Positions 27,751 to 36,571 of a stretch of 64,000 nt of DNA are shown one piece after another. This DNA is from Pseudomonas sp. MWU15-20650. Its GTDB lineage: Bacteria; Pseudomonadota; Gammaproteobacteria; Pseudomonadales; Pseudomonadaceae. The notes below the pieces were generated by a model, which saw nothing but the letters and a program-made list of their open reading frames with translations, had not been told where the DNA came from and did no database searches. Every line of letters begins with the position of its first letter. Position 1 is the first letter of the stretch. The stretch spans positions 37,337-101,336 of the forward strand of contig NZ_JALJFG010000019.1 of the NCBI RefSeq assembly GCF_023242475.1. The letters run 5' to 3'. The translations under genes and the position numbers were made by a program.

Positions 27751-30700
27751 GTGTCGATTCATGTCGCGTTGCACCACGTTACGCATTACCGCTACGACCG
27801 CGCTGTCGAACTCGGCCCACAGATCGTGCGCTTGCGCCCGGCCGCCCATAGCCGCACGCGGATCTTGTCTTATGCGCTGAAAGTGCTGCCCGAGCAGCAC
27901 TTCATCAATTGGCAGCAAGACCCCCAGGGCAATTACCTGGCACGTTTGGTATTTCCGGAAAAGACAGACGAGCTGCGCATCGAAGTCGACCTGGTCGCCG
28001 AGATGGCGGTGTTCAACCCGTTCGACTTTTTCCTTGAGCCCTACGCTGAAAAAATCCCCTTCAACTACGCCGCCGATGAACAGCGCGAGTTGGCGCCGTA
28101 CCTGGAAACCCTGCCGCTGACGCCGAGGTTGGCCGCATACCTGGCCGGTATCGATCGCACGCCGTTGCCGGCGGTAGATTTCCTGGTGGGCCTGAACCAG
28201 CGACTGGCCGCCGATATCGGCTACTTGATCCGTATGGAACCGGGTGTGCAAACCCCTGAATTCACCCTGGAACACGCCTGCGGTTCCTGTCGCGATTCGG
28301 CTTGGCTGCTGGTGCAATTGCTGCGCAACCTGGGGCTGGCGGCGCGGTTTGTCTCGGGTTACCTGATCCAGCTCACCGCCGACGTCAAAGCCCTCGACGG
28401 CCCCTCTGGCACCGAAGTGGACTTCACCGACCTGCACGCCTGGTGCGAAGTGTATTTGCCCGGTGCCGGTTGGATCGGCCTCGACGCGACGTCCGGGCTG
28501 TTCGCCGGTGAAGGGCATATCCCGCTGGCCTGTAGCCCCGATCCATCGTCGGCCGCGCCGATCAGTGGCTTGGTGGAACCCTGCGAGTGTGAATTTACCC
28601 ATGAGATGTCGGTCGAGCGCATCTGGGAAGCGCCCCGGGTGACCAAGCCCTACACCGAGGAACAATGGCTGGCGATCCAGGCCCTGGGCCGGCAGATCGA
28701 CGGCGACCTGCTTAAGGACGATGTGCGCCTGACCATGGGCGGCGAACCGACCTTCGTCTCCATCGATGACCCCGACGGTGCCGAGTGGAACACTGCCGCG
28801 CTTGGGCCAGATAAACGTCGCCTGTCGGCCGAGTTGTTCCAACGGCTGCGCAAACACTATGCACCCAAGGGGTTGGTGCATTTCGGCCAGGGCAAGTGGT
28901 ACCCGGGTGAGCAACTGCCGCGCTGGTCGCTCAACTGCTACTGGCGCCGCGACGGCGTGCCGATCTGGCACAACAGTGCGCTGATCGCCGACGAGCAAGA
29001 GGACTATGGCGCTGACGGCGTGATTGCCGGGCGCTTCCTGGCGAGTGTCGCCGAACGCCTGAAGCTGCCGGCGCGCTTTGTGTTCCCGGCGTTTGAAGAC
29101 AACTTCTACTACCTGTGGCGCGAAGGCACGTTGCCGCACAACGTTACGGCCCAGGACCCGCGCTTGAGCGACGACCTGGAGCGCGAACGCCTGCGCAAAG
29201 TCTTTGGCCAGGGCCTGGATACAGTCATTGGCCAAGTGCTGCCGCTGGCGCGTACGGCAGCCAATGATCGCTGGCAGAGCGGGCGTTGGTATTTGCGCGA
29301 TAACCACTGCCGCCTGGTGCCGGGGGATTCGCCGCTGGGTTACCGCCTGCCGTTGGCCTCGCAGCCGTGGGTGACGGCGGCGGAATATCCGTTCGTGCAC
29401 CCGACTGACCCGAATCAGGAGCAGCCGCAGCTGCCTTCCAGTGCACAACTGCAACACCACGGCGAACCGGCCGCGAGCGATGAACGCGTGCCGAACATCG
29501 ATGAGTCGGCCGACTGGCTGACCCGCACGGCCCTGTGCGCTGAAGCACGGGGCGGGCGCCTGTACCTGTTCATGCCACCGCTGGAGCGCGTCGAGGACTA
29601 CCTGGAATTGGTCGCCGCCATCGAAGCAACCGCCGAAGAGCTGCATTGCCCGGTATTGCTGGAAGGCTATGAGCCGCCGGCCGACACACGGCTGAGCAAC
29701 TTGCGGGTCACGCCGGATCCGGGTGTGATCGAGGTCAACGTGCAGCCGTCCGCCACCTGGGACGAGTTGGTGGAACGCACCGAGTTCCTCTACGAAGAGG
29801 CGCGGCAAACCCGGCTGACCACCGAGAAATTCATGATTGACGGGCGCCACACCGGCACCGGTGGTGGCAACCACTTTGTGCTGGGCGGCGCGACGCCTAA
29901 AGACTCACCGTTTCTGCGGCGCCCAGATTTACTGCGCAGTTTGATCAGCTATTGGCATAACCACCCGTCGTTGTCGTATTTGTTTTCCGGCCTGTTCATC
30001 GGCCCGACTTCCCAGGCGCCACGGGTAGACGAAGCGCGTAACGACGCGCTGTATGAGTTGGAAATCGCCTTCGCGCAAATGCCCGCACCCGGTGAAGAAT
30101 GCCCGCCGTGGTTGGTGGACCGTCTGCTGCGCAACCTGCTGATCGACGTGACCGGTAATACCCACCGCGCCGAGTTCTGCATCGACAAACTCTATTCGCC
30201 CGACGGCGCCACCGGCCGCCTGGGCCTGCTGGAATTGCGCGCCTTTGAAATGCCGCCCCATGCGCGCATGAGCCTGACCCAGCAATTGCTGCTGCGGGCC
30301 TTGGTCGCGCGCTTCTGGCGTGAGCCCTATGCCCCCGCGAAACTGGCGCGTTGGGGCACCGAGCTGCACGATCGCTTCCTGCTGCCGCATTTTATCGAGC
30401 AGGATTTTGCCGACGTAATTGTCGAACTGAATGCTGCCGGCTACCCGCTGCGCGCCGAGTGGTTTGCCGCGCACTTGGCGTTCCGTTTTCCCAAGGTTGG
30501 CGACTATGCCGTCAGTGGGATCGAACTGGAGCTGCGCCAGGCCCTGGAACCCTGGCATGTGCTGGGCGAGGAGGGCGCAGTGGGCGGCACGGTGCGTTAC
30601 GTGGATTCGTCCCTGGAGCGCCTGCAAGTGAAGCTGAGCGGGCTGGCACCGCAACGTTACCTGTTGACCTGCAACGGCATCCCGGTACCGCTGCAACCGA

Positions 30701-31041
30701 CTGGGCGGGTCGGTGAGTTTGTCGCCGGCGTGCGTTATCGCGCCTGGCAACCGGCCAACTGCCTGCAACCGACCATCCCGGTGCATGCGCCGCTGGTGTT
30801 CGACCTGTTGGACACTTGGATGCAGCGCTCGCTGGGCGGCTGCCAGTACCATGTTGCGCATCCGGGCGGGCGTAACTACGACAGTTTGCCGGTGAATGCC
30901 AATGAGGCTGAGAGCCGGCGGATGGCGCGGTTTTTCCGCTTGGGGCACACTCCGGGCAAGCTTCCCGTGCCGACGGTAGTGGTGAACGATGAACTACCGA
31001 TGACCTTGGATTTACGCCGCTTCCCCAATAAAAATGACTGA
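27751..31041 (+). CDS. Transglutaminase-like / DUF2126 putative amidoligase fusion
   Basis: 1096 residues. The GTG at 27751 follows GGAGG at 27741-27745 and gives SIHVALHHVTHYRYDR, the usual start of the bacterial transglutaminase N-domain. The transglutaminase core has its triad in HACGSCRDSAWLL (Cys, near residue 177), DLHAWCEVYLPG (His, near 228) and GLDATSGL (Asp). The remaining about 800 residues are DUF2126, listed as a putative amidoligase; motifs such as DGRHTGTGGGNHFVLGGA and RTEFLYEEARQTRL stand out. It heads a cluster with an ATP-grasp/alpha-E protein and a second transglutaminase. Such clusters have been predicted to make or remodel small peptides; the substrate is unknown. Confidence 0.85.
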   Translation: MSIHVALHHVTHYRYDRAVELGPQIVRLRPAAHSRTRILSYALKVLPEQHFINWQQDPQGNYLARLVFPEKTDELRIEVDLVAEMAVFNPFDFFLEPYAEKIPFNYAADEQRELAPYLETLPLTPRLAAYLAGIDRTPLPAVDFLVGLNQRLAADIGYLIRMEPGVQTPEFTLEHACGSCRDSAWLLVQLLRNLGLAARFVSGYLIQLTADVKALDGPSGTEVDFTDLHAWCEVYLPGAGWIGLDATSGLFAGEGHIPLACSPDPSSAAPISGLVEPCECEFTHEMSVERIWEAPRVTKPYTEEQWLAIQALGRQIDGDLLKDDVRLTMGGEPTFVSIDDPDGAEWNTAALGPDKRRLSAELFQRLRKHYAPKGLVHFGQGKWYPGEQLPRWSLNCYWRRDGVPIWHNSALIADEQEDYGADGVIAGRFLASVAERLKLPARFVFPAFEDNFYYLWREGTLPHNVTAQDPRLSDDLERERLRKVFGQGLDTVIGQVLPLARTAANDRWQSGRWYLRDNHCRLVPGDSPLGYRLPLASQPWVTAAEYPFVHPTDPNQEQPQLPSSAQLQHHGEPAASDERVPNIDESADWLTRTALCAEARGGRLYLFMPPLERVEDYLELVAAIEATAEELHCPVLLEGYEPPADTRLSNLRVTPDPGVIEVNVQPSATWDELVERTEFLYEEARQTRLTTEKFMIDGRHTGTGGGNHFVLGGATPKDSPFLRRPDLLRSLISYWHNHPSLSYLFSGLFIGPTSQAPRVDEARNDALYELEIAFAQMPAPGEECPPWLVDRLLRNLLIDVTGNTHRAEFCIDKLYSPDGATGRLGLLELRAFEMPPHARMSLTQQLLLRALVARFWREPYAPAKLARWGTELHDRFLLPHFIEQDFADVIVELNAAGYPLRAEWFAAHLAFRFPKVGDYAVSGIELELRQALEPWHVLGEEGAVGGTVRYVDSSLERLQVKLSGLAPQRYLLTCNGIPVPLQPTGRVGEFVAGVRYRAWQPANCLQPTIPVHAPLVFDLLDTWMQRSLGGCQYHVAHPGGRNYDSLPVNANEAESRRMARFFRLGHTPGKLPVPTVVVNDELPMTLDLRRFPNKND

Positions 31042-31052
31042 ATGCGATCCAC

Positions 31053-31143
31053 CTGTGGGAGGGGGCTTGCCCCCGATTGCAGTGGGTCAGTCAACTCAAG
31101 TATCGACTGATTCACCGCAACCGGGAGCAAGCCCCCTCCCACA
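31053..31143. repeat. REPIN between cluster genes
   Basis: TGTGGGAGGGGGCTTGCCCC and the inverted GGGAGCAAGCCCCCTCCCACA enclose about 45 bases. It separates the DUF2126 gene from the ATP-grasp gene, so transcript levels of the two may differ. Confidence 0.85.
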
Positions 31144-31200
31144 GAGATTTGCAGTGTTTGTTAGGTTAATCTGAGCCCCCTTGCCCCTGCCGAGCGTTCC

Positions 31201-33687
31201 ATGTCCGACTTGCTCGACCGTTACCCGCTGACCGCGGGCACCTATCATGAACTGCTGGACAACAGCGGCGCGGTGCGTGCCCACTGGCAGCGTTTGCTTG
31301 ATCACCTGCAACGCAGCACACCCGCGCAACTGGCCCAGCGCCAGGCGCTGCTGACGCGGCAGATCCAGGAAAACGGCGTGACCTACAACGTCTACGCCGA
31401 CCCCAAGGGCGCCGACCGTCCATGGGAGCTGGATTTGTTGCCCCATGTGCTGGCCGCCGATGAGTGGCGGCACCTGTCGGCCGGGATCGCCCAACGTGCG
31501 CGATTGCTCAATGCCGTGCTGGCCGACCTGTATGGCCCGCAGCGCCTGATCAAAGAAGGCTTGCTGCCGGCCGAGCTGGTGTTCGGGCATAACAACTTCC
31601 TGTGGCCGTGCCAGGGCATCCAGCCGCCTGACGGTGCGTTCCTGCACTTGTACGCCGTGGACCTGGCGCGTACGCCGGACGGCCGCTGGTGGGTCACCGC
31701 CGACCGCACCCAAGCGCCCTCGGGGGCTGGGTATGCGTTGGAAAACCGCACGATCGTGTCCCGCGCCTTTCCGGACTTGTACCGCGATTTGCAGGTGCAG
31801 CACCTGACCGGTTTCTTCCGCACACTCCAGGAAACCCTGGCTCGCCAAGCGCCTGGCGATGACCAGCCGCCACTGATCGTGTTGCTCACGCCGGGACGTT
31901 TCAACGAAAGCTATTTTGAACATCTCTACCTCGCGCGCCAACTCGGCTACCCGCTGGTGGAAGGCGGCGACCTGACGGTGCGCGACAGCACCGTGTTCCT
32001 CAAAACCCTCAGTGGCCTGCGCCGTGTGCACGCGATCATGCGCCGCCTGGACGACGACTTCTGCGACCCACTGGAGCTGCGCACCGACTCGGCCCTGGGC
32101 GTACCCGGCCTGCTCGATGCGGTGCGCCAAGGCAATGTGCTGGTGGCCAATGCCCTCGGCAGTGGTGTGCTGGAGTCCCCGGGGTTGCTCGGCTTTCTGC
32201 CCAAGATCAACCAGTTCCTGTTCGGCGAGGCATTGATCCTGCCGTCCATCGCCACCTGGTGGTGCGGTGAAGCGCCCGTGCTGGCCGAGGCCCTGGAGAA
32301 ACTGCCGGAGCTGCTGATCAAACCGGCGTTTCCCTCGCAAAGTTTCGCCCCGGTCTTCGGCCGTGACTTGAACCATGAGCAGCGCCAGGCCCTGGCCGAA
32401 CGCATGCGTGCACGGCCTTACGCCTATGTTGCCCAAGAGCTGGCGCAACTGTCCCAGGCGCCGGTATGGCACACCGCGCAAGAGCATTTGCAACACCGCG
32501 CCATCGGCATGCGCGTGTACGCCGTGGCCAGTGAGGACGGTTATCGCGTGCTGCCTGGCGGCCTGACCCGTGTGGCTGCCGAGGCGGATGCCGAAGTGGT
32601 GTCGATGCAGCGCGGCGGGGCAAGCAAGGACACCTGGGTGCTTGGCGAGCGCGCCGGCGCCGGAGAACAATGGCGTGCCCAGCGCCCTATTGGCGCCCAC
32701 GATCTGGTCCGTCGCGACCCTTATCTGCCTTCGCGGGTGGTGGAAAACCTGTTCTGGTTTGGTCGTTACTGCGAACGTTGTGATGACAGTGCACGCTGGC
32801 TGCGTATTGTGCTGGCGCGCTATGTCGATGGCGACGACCCACTGGCGTTGCAGGCGGCGGTCGAGCTGGGTGAGAACCTGCGCCTGCTGCCGGAGGAGGG
32901 TGAGCTACCGGAGCGTTTGCTTGCGGCCTTGCTTGGTGATGACTGGCCTTCGAGCCTGCGCGCCAACTTGCAGCGCTTGCAATGGGCGGCGTCCCAGGTA
33001 CGCGGCAAGTTGTCCCGGGAAAACTGGCAGGCGCTGGTGGAGTTGCAGCGCGAAGCCATGGAGTTGGAAAGCGAAACGCCGGACTTCGGCGAGCTGCTGG
33101 ATTTTCTCAACCGCCTGGTGATGTCTCTCGCGGCACTTTCCGGGTTTGCCCTGGACGATATGACCCGCGATGAAGGCTGGCGCTTTTTGATGATGGGGCG
33201 GCGTATCGAGCGCCTGCAATTTCTCAGCAGCAGTCTCGCGGCATTCCTGCGCGGTGTGGCGGTGTTCGATCAAGCCGGGTTGGAGTGGTTGCTGGAACTG
33301 GGTAATAGCAGCATCACCTACCGGTCGCGCTACCTGGCGGTGCCGCAGCTGATTCCGGTGCTCGACCTGTTGCTGCTGGATGAGCAGAACCCCCACGCGG
33401 TGCTGTTCCAGCTGAAACTGGTGAGCCGTACCCTGCGCCGTCTTAACGATGACTTTGGCGTCCCACGGGAAACCGGCCTGGCCCCGCTGGTCGATCGCCT
33501 GGCGCGTTTTGACCTGGGTTGCCTGGAGAACCCTTTGTTTGGCGAGACCAGCGTGCGTGCCGCGCTGGACGGCCTGGCCGACCTGCTGCAAGCGGTCGCC
33601 GATGAGAGTGGGCAAGTGTCGGATCGCCTGGCCTTGCGCCACTTTGCCCATGTGGATGATGTCAGCCAGCAAACGGTGTCGGTGTGA
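31201..33687 (+). CDS. Circularly permuted ATP-grasp plus alpha-E domain protein (DUF404/407-DUF403)
   Basis: 828 residues. The N-terminal half (about 70-470) is a circularly permuted ATP-grasp ligase, with GHNNFLWPCQGIQPPDG, LTPGRFNESYFEHLYLARQL and VVSMQRGGASKDTW as recognisable blocks. The C-terminal half from RDPYLPSRVVENLFWFGRYC (about residue 507) is the all-helical alpha-E domain; in many bacteria the two halves are separate genes, so this is a natural fusion. ATP-grasp enzymes form amide bonds through acyl-phosphates. Stop and next start overlap (TGATG), coupling it to the second transglutaminase. Confidence 0.88.
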   Translation: MSDLLDRYPLTAGTYHELLDNSGAVRAHWQRLLDHLQRSTPAQLAQRQALLTRQIQENGVTYNVYADPKGADRPWELDLLPHVLAADEWRHLSAGIAQRARLLNAVLADLYGPQRLIKEGLLPAELVFGHNNFLWPCQGIQPPDGAFLHLYAVDLARTPDGRWWVTADRTQAPSGAGYALENRTIVSRAFPDLYRDLQVQHLTGFFRTLQETLARQAPGDDQPPLIVLLTPGRFNESYFEHLYLARQLGYPLVEGGDLTVRDSTVFLKTLSGLRRVHAIMRRLDDDFCDPLELRTDSALGVPGLLDAVRQGNVLVANALGSGVLESPGLLGFLPKINQFLFGEALILPSIATWWCGEAPVLAEALEKLPELLIKPAFPSQSFAPVFGRDLNHEQRQALAERMRARPYAYVAQELAQLSQAPVWHTAQEHLQHRAIGMRVYAVASEDGYRVLPGGLTRVAAEADAEVVSMQRGGASKDTWVLGERAGAGEQWRAQRPIGAHDLVRRDPYLPSRVVENLFWFGRYCERCDDSARWLRIVLARYVDGDDPLALQAAVELGENLRLLPEEGELPERLLAALLGDDWPSSLRANLQRLQWAASQVRGKLSRENWQALVELQREAMELESETPDFGELLDFLNRLVMSLAALSGFALDDMTRDEGWRFLMMGRRIERLQFLSSSLAAFLRGVAVFDQAGLEWLLELGNSSITYRSRYLAVPQLIPVLDLLLLDEQNPHAVLFQLKLVSRTLRRLNDDFGVPRETGLAPLVDRLARFDLGCLENPLFGETSVRAALDGLADLLQAVADESGQVSDRLALRHFAHVDDVSQQTVSV

Positions 33688-34577
33688 TGAGTGCGCGCTA
33701 CCAGATCTTCCACGATACCCATTACCACTACGATAGCCCGGTATCCCTGGCCCAGCAGCTGGCGCACCTGTGGCCACGACCCTGCGCCTGGCAACGGTGT
33801 ACCTGGCAACAGCTGGACATCAGCCCACCGCCGTCTTCGCGTCGCGATGAGCTGGACGTGTTCGGCAACCCGATCACCCGGCTGGCATTCGAACGCCCCC
33901 ATGATGACTTGCTGGTGAATGCCGGGCTGACCGTGGAAGTGCTGGCGCGACCTGCGCTGGATTTCCAGCAATCGCCGGCTTGGGACCAGACCCGCGACAG
34001 CCTGACCTACAGCAGCCAGCCCATGGCAGCGGAACTGATCGAAGCGTGCCGTTATCGCTTCGAATCGCCGTACGTGCATTTGAAGAAAACCTTCGTCGAG
34101 TTCTCCGAAAGTTGTTTCCCTTCCGGCAGGCCATTGCTGCTGGGCACGCAAGCGCTGATGCAGAAGATTTTCACTGAGTTCACCTTCGATGCCGAAGCCA
34201 CCCAGGTCGCCACGCCACTGGTGGAAGTGCTGGAGCGTCGTCGCGGGGTGTGCCAGGACTTCGCCCACCTGATGCTCGCCTGCCTGCGCTCGCGGGGCCT
34301 GGCGGCGCGTTATATCAGCGGCTACCTGCTCACCCAGCCACCGCCCGGCCAGCCACGACTGATCGGCGCTGACGCGTCCCATGCATGGGTCTCGGTGTTT
34401 TGCCCGGTATCGGGCTGGGTGGATTTTGATCCGACGAATAATGTGCAGCCGGCACTGGAGCACATCACCCTGGCCTGGGGCCGGGACTTCTCTGATGTAT
34501 CGCCGCTGCGGGGGGTGATTCTGGGGGGAGGGAGCCATGACCCGGAGGTGCGGGTGACGGTGATGCCGCTGGAATAG
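33687..34577 (+). CDS. Transglutaminase-like cysteine protease/ligase
   Basis: 296 residues; ATG overlaps the preceding TGA. The N-terminal bacterial transglutaminase domain (YQIFHDTHYHYDSPVSLAQQ) is followed by the core with Cys in RRGVCQDFAHLML (near 184), His in ASHAWVSVF and Asp in WVDFDPTNN. No signal peptide is seen, so it is cytoplasmic. In the proposed system it would hydrolyse or transfer peptide bonds opposite to the ATP-grasp ligase. It belongs to the same family as the N-terminus of the DUF2126 fusion protein but is an independent copy. Confidence 0.88.
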   Translation: MSARYQIFHDTHYHYDSPVSLAQQLAHLWPRPCAWQRCTWQQLDISPPPSSRRDELDVFGNPITRLAFERPHDDLLVNAGLTVEVLARPALDFQQSPAWDQTRDSLTYSSQPMAAELIEACRYRFESPYVHLKKTFVEFSESCFPSGRPLLLGTQALMQKIFTEFTFDAEATQVATPLVEVLERRRGVCQDFAHLMLACLRSRGLAARYISGYLLTQPPPGQPRLIGADASHAWVSVFCPVSGWVDFDPTNNVQPALEHITLAWGRDFSDVSPLRGVILGGGSHDPEVRVTVMPLE

Positions 34578-34583
34578 CGCTGG

Positions 34584-34619
34584 GTTGTGGCGAGCAGGGA
34601 GGGCCTGCTCACCCCAACA
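34584..34619. terminator. Likely bidirectional terminator between convergent genes
   Basis: GTTGTGGCGAGCAGG pairs with CCTGCTCACCCCAAC (two mismatches) around GAGGG, followed by AAAATTT. It sits exactly between the transglutaminase stop and the stop of the small minus-strand gene. Confidence 0.55.
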
Positions 34620-34623
34620 AAAT

Positions 34624-34806
34624 TTATTCAGCCGGGTCTTTCGGTGTCTCGGTCTCGTCAGTCGCCACTTCACCTTCAGCATCCGGGTTCAGTGCGCCCG
34701 CGTCTTCATCAGCAGCGGCTTTCTTGCGTTGCAGCTTTTCCTCTTTCTTCTGCTCCTTGGCCAAGTCTCTCTGACGTTTGGCGAAGGAGTAATTAGGTTT
34801 GGCCAT
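34624..34806 (-). CDS. Small highly charged protein of unknown function
   Basis: 60 residues from the ATG preceded by AGAGG; a longer in-frame start 20 codons upstream gives an unconserved extension. The N-terminal half is basic and helical (KPNYSFAKRQRDLAKEQKKE), the C-terminal half is acidic (DEDAGALNPDAEGEVATDET). I recall similar small proteins in other pseudomonads but no function. The basic half could bind nucleic acid; that is a guess from charge alone. Confidence 0.6.
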   Translation of the reverse strand: MAKPNYSFAKRQRDLAKEQKKEEKLQRKKAAADEDAGALNPDAEGEVATDETETPKDPAE

Positions 34807-34894
34807 GGGCGATCCTCTAGGGTCGAAGGTGAGGGTGGGCGGCGCGCAGCTGCCTTGGGTCGTCATGGTAGCAGCTTCAAGGGGCGCTTGGCCT

Positions 34895-34951
34895 TCACTT
34901 ACCGCAGGCGTACGCGGCCAGCAGGCCGTTGAACAGATGATTGAAGTGCAT
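34895..34951 (-). CDS. Possible 18-residue micro-ORF
   Basis: Read on the minus strand an ATG is preceded by CTGGAGT at a suitable distance and opens MHFNHLFNGLLAAYACGK before TGA. The peptide is short, mildly hydrophobic and has no known match. It could be a leader peptide or chance. The rest of 34807-35139 has no other gene; it holds the two palindromic sites listed next. Confidence 0.25.
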   Translation of the reverse strand: MHFNHLFNGLLAAYACGK

Positions 34952-35041
34952 GGTTCGGACTCCAGTGAGTGATGGGCCGATCATAAACAGGCGCGGGTAC
35001 TTTGGCTGGTAGATTGTGTTGATCAGTCTGATAGCCTAAAG

Positions 35042-35051
35042 TTGTATACAA
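35042..35051. promoter_or_regulatory. TTGTATACAA palindrome, GntR-type operator candidate
   Basis: A perfect ten-base palindrome in AT-rich DNA upstream of azurin. This core is a known binding motif for several FCD-type GntR regulators. No gntR gene is in the window, so the assignment is by motif only. Confidence 0.4.
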
Positions 35052-35055
35052 TCTG

Positions 35056-35069
35056 TTGATGCAGATCAT
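35056..35069. promoter_or_regulatory. ANR/FNR-type box upstream of azurin
   Basis: TTGATGCAGATCAT matches TTGAT-N4-ATCAA at nine of ten positions, 70 bases before the azurin start. Azurin genes of pseudomonads are known to respond to the oxygen regulator ANR, which fits. Confidence 0.6.
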
Positions 35070-35139
35070 AAGAATTTCAGCCTGCTTGAGGCACCCTTGT
35101 CGCAATACGCGTTTTTTAAACCCTGCCTTGGAGATTCAC

Positions 35140-35604
35140 ATGTTTGCCAAACTCGTTGCTGTTTCCCTGCTGACTCTGGCCAGTTCTCAGTTGATGGCTG
35201 CTGAAAAGTGCTCGTTCGATATTGACTCCACTGATCAGATGTCTTTTCAGGTAGACCAAAAGCCAGTGACGGAAATCGCCATCGACAAAAGCTGCAAGAC
35301 CTTCACTGTAAATCTGGCTCACTCCGGCAGCCTGCCGAAAAACGTCATGGGCCATAACTGGGTGCTGTCCACCAAGGCCGACATGACTGGCATTGCCACC
35401 GACGGCATGGCGGCAGGCATCGACAAGAACTACCTGAAAGAAGGTGACACCCGCATCATTGCCCACACCAAGATCATTGGCGCTGGTGAGAAAGATTCGG
35501 TGACCTTTGATGTGTCCAAGTTGGCAGCGGGCACTGAATACGAGTTCTTCTGCTCGTTCCCAGGCCACAACTCCATGATGAAAGGTGCTGTGGTCCTGAA
35601 ATAA
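35140..35604 (+). CDS. azu: Azurin, blue copper protein
   Basis: 154 residues from the ATG behind TTGGAG; a longer in-frame start lies within the ANR box and is rejected. A signal peptide (MFAKLVAVSLLTLASSQLMA) directs it to the periplasm, where it carries single electrons. The copper ligands are present: His in GHNWVL, and Cys, His and Met in FFCSFPGHNSMM. The conserved disulfide cysteines (EKCSFDID, DKSCKTF) are also there. The downstream REPIN separates it from convergent nadE. Confidence 0.97.
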   Translation: MFAKLVAVSLLTLASSQLMAAEKCSFDIDSTDQMSFQVDQKPVTEIAIDKSCKTFTVNLAHSGSLPKNVMGHNWVLSTKADMTGIATDGMAAGIDKNYLKEGDTRIIAHTKIIGAGEKDSVTFDVSKLAAGTEYEFFCSFPGHNSMMKGAVVLK

Positions 35605-35620
35605 GACCGCGTTATCGTTC

Positions 35621-35706
35621 TTCGGGGGCAAACCCCCTCCCACGGTTGACCGAGTTCCAGCATGAGAATGCGGTCGAATGTGGGAGGGGGCTTGCCCCCG
35701 ATGGCA
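35621..35706. repeat. REPIN between azurin and nadE
   Basis: CGGGGGCAAACCCCCTCCCA and TGGGAGGGGGCTTGCCCCCG face each other across about 40 bases, between two convergent genes, where it can stop transcription from both sides. Confidence 0.85.
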
Positions 35707-35740
35707 GTCTGGCAATCAACGCAAAACTAGCTGGCTCACC

Positions 35741-36568
35741 TCAAGGCGCGAACGGCATCACCCGCTTGTGCTCGGTCTTGCGGTAGGTGTCGCAGATAAT
35801 CCTGAACGCTTCCTCACGCACCGGCTCACCGTGCAGGAACGCATCGATTTCCGCATAGGTCACGCCATGTGAAGCCTCGTCCGGCTTGCCCGGCGACAAG
35901 TCTTCAAGGTCCGCAGTCGGAACCTTCTCCACCAACGACTCCGGTGCACCAAAGTGCCGGGCAATCGCGCGCACCTGATTTTTTACCAAGCCGCTCAACG
36001 GTGCCAGATCGCAGGCCCCATCACCGAACTTGGTGAAAAAGCCCATCACCGCTTCTGCCGCATGGTCGGTGCCGATCACCAGGCCACCGGCTGCGCCGGC
36101 GATGGTGTACTGCGCCACCATGCGCATGCGCGCTTTGGTGTTGCCCAGGACGAAATCGCGGGACACCGCCGCCTTGCCTTCAAACGCCGCGACTTCATTG
36201 GCCAGGGATTTCACCGCCGGGCCGATGTTCACGGTGTGGCGCTCATCCGGCTCGATAAAGTCCACGGACGCCTGGGCGTCGTGTTCGTCGAACTGGGTTT
36301 CGTAAGGCAGGCGCACGGCGATAAAGCGATAGGCGTCATCGCCGGTGCGGGTGCGCAGCTCTTGCATCGCGCGTTGGGCCAACAGGCCGGCGGTCAGGGA
36401 GTCGACACCGCCACTGATGCCCAGCACCAGTGCCTTGAGCCCGGAATTGCGCAGGCAGTCCTGGATAAAGGTGACGCGGCGGGCAACTTCGGCCTCCAGG
36501 GCGGCCTGGTCCTTGAACGGCGCTTGGACCTTGAGCTGCTGCGCAATCTCACGCTGTACGGCTTGCAT
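35741..36568 (-). CDS. nadE: Ammonia-dependent NAD synthetase
   Basis: 275 residues, the short NH3-dependent form without a glutaminase domain. It amidates nicotinate adenine dinucleotide to NAD using ATP. The PP-loop GISGGVDSLTAG is at about residue 49, and YTIAGAAGGLVIGTDHAAEA and KVPTADLEDLSPGKPDE follow. It lies three bases after pncB and its ribosome site (AGGAG) is inside the end of pncB, so the NAD salvage pair is co-translated. Confidence 0.97.
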   Translation of the reverse strand: MQAVQREIAQQLKVQAPFKDQAALEAEVARRVTFIQDCLRNSGLKALVLGISGGVDSLTAGLLAQRAMQELRTRTGDDAYRFIAVRLPYETQFDEHDAQASVDFIEPDERHTVNIGPAVKSLANEVAAFEGKAAVSRDFVLGNTKARMRMVAQYTIAGAAGGLVIGTDHAAEAVMGFFTKFGDGACDLAPLSGLVKNQVRAIARHFGAPESLVEKVPTADLEDLSPGKPDEASHGVTYAEIDAFLHGEPVREEAFRIICDTYRKTEHKRVMPFAP

Positions 36569-36571
36569 GAT

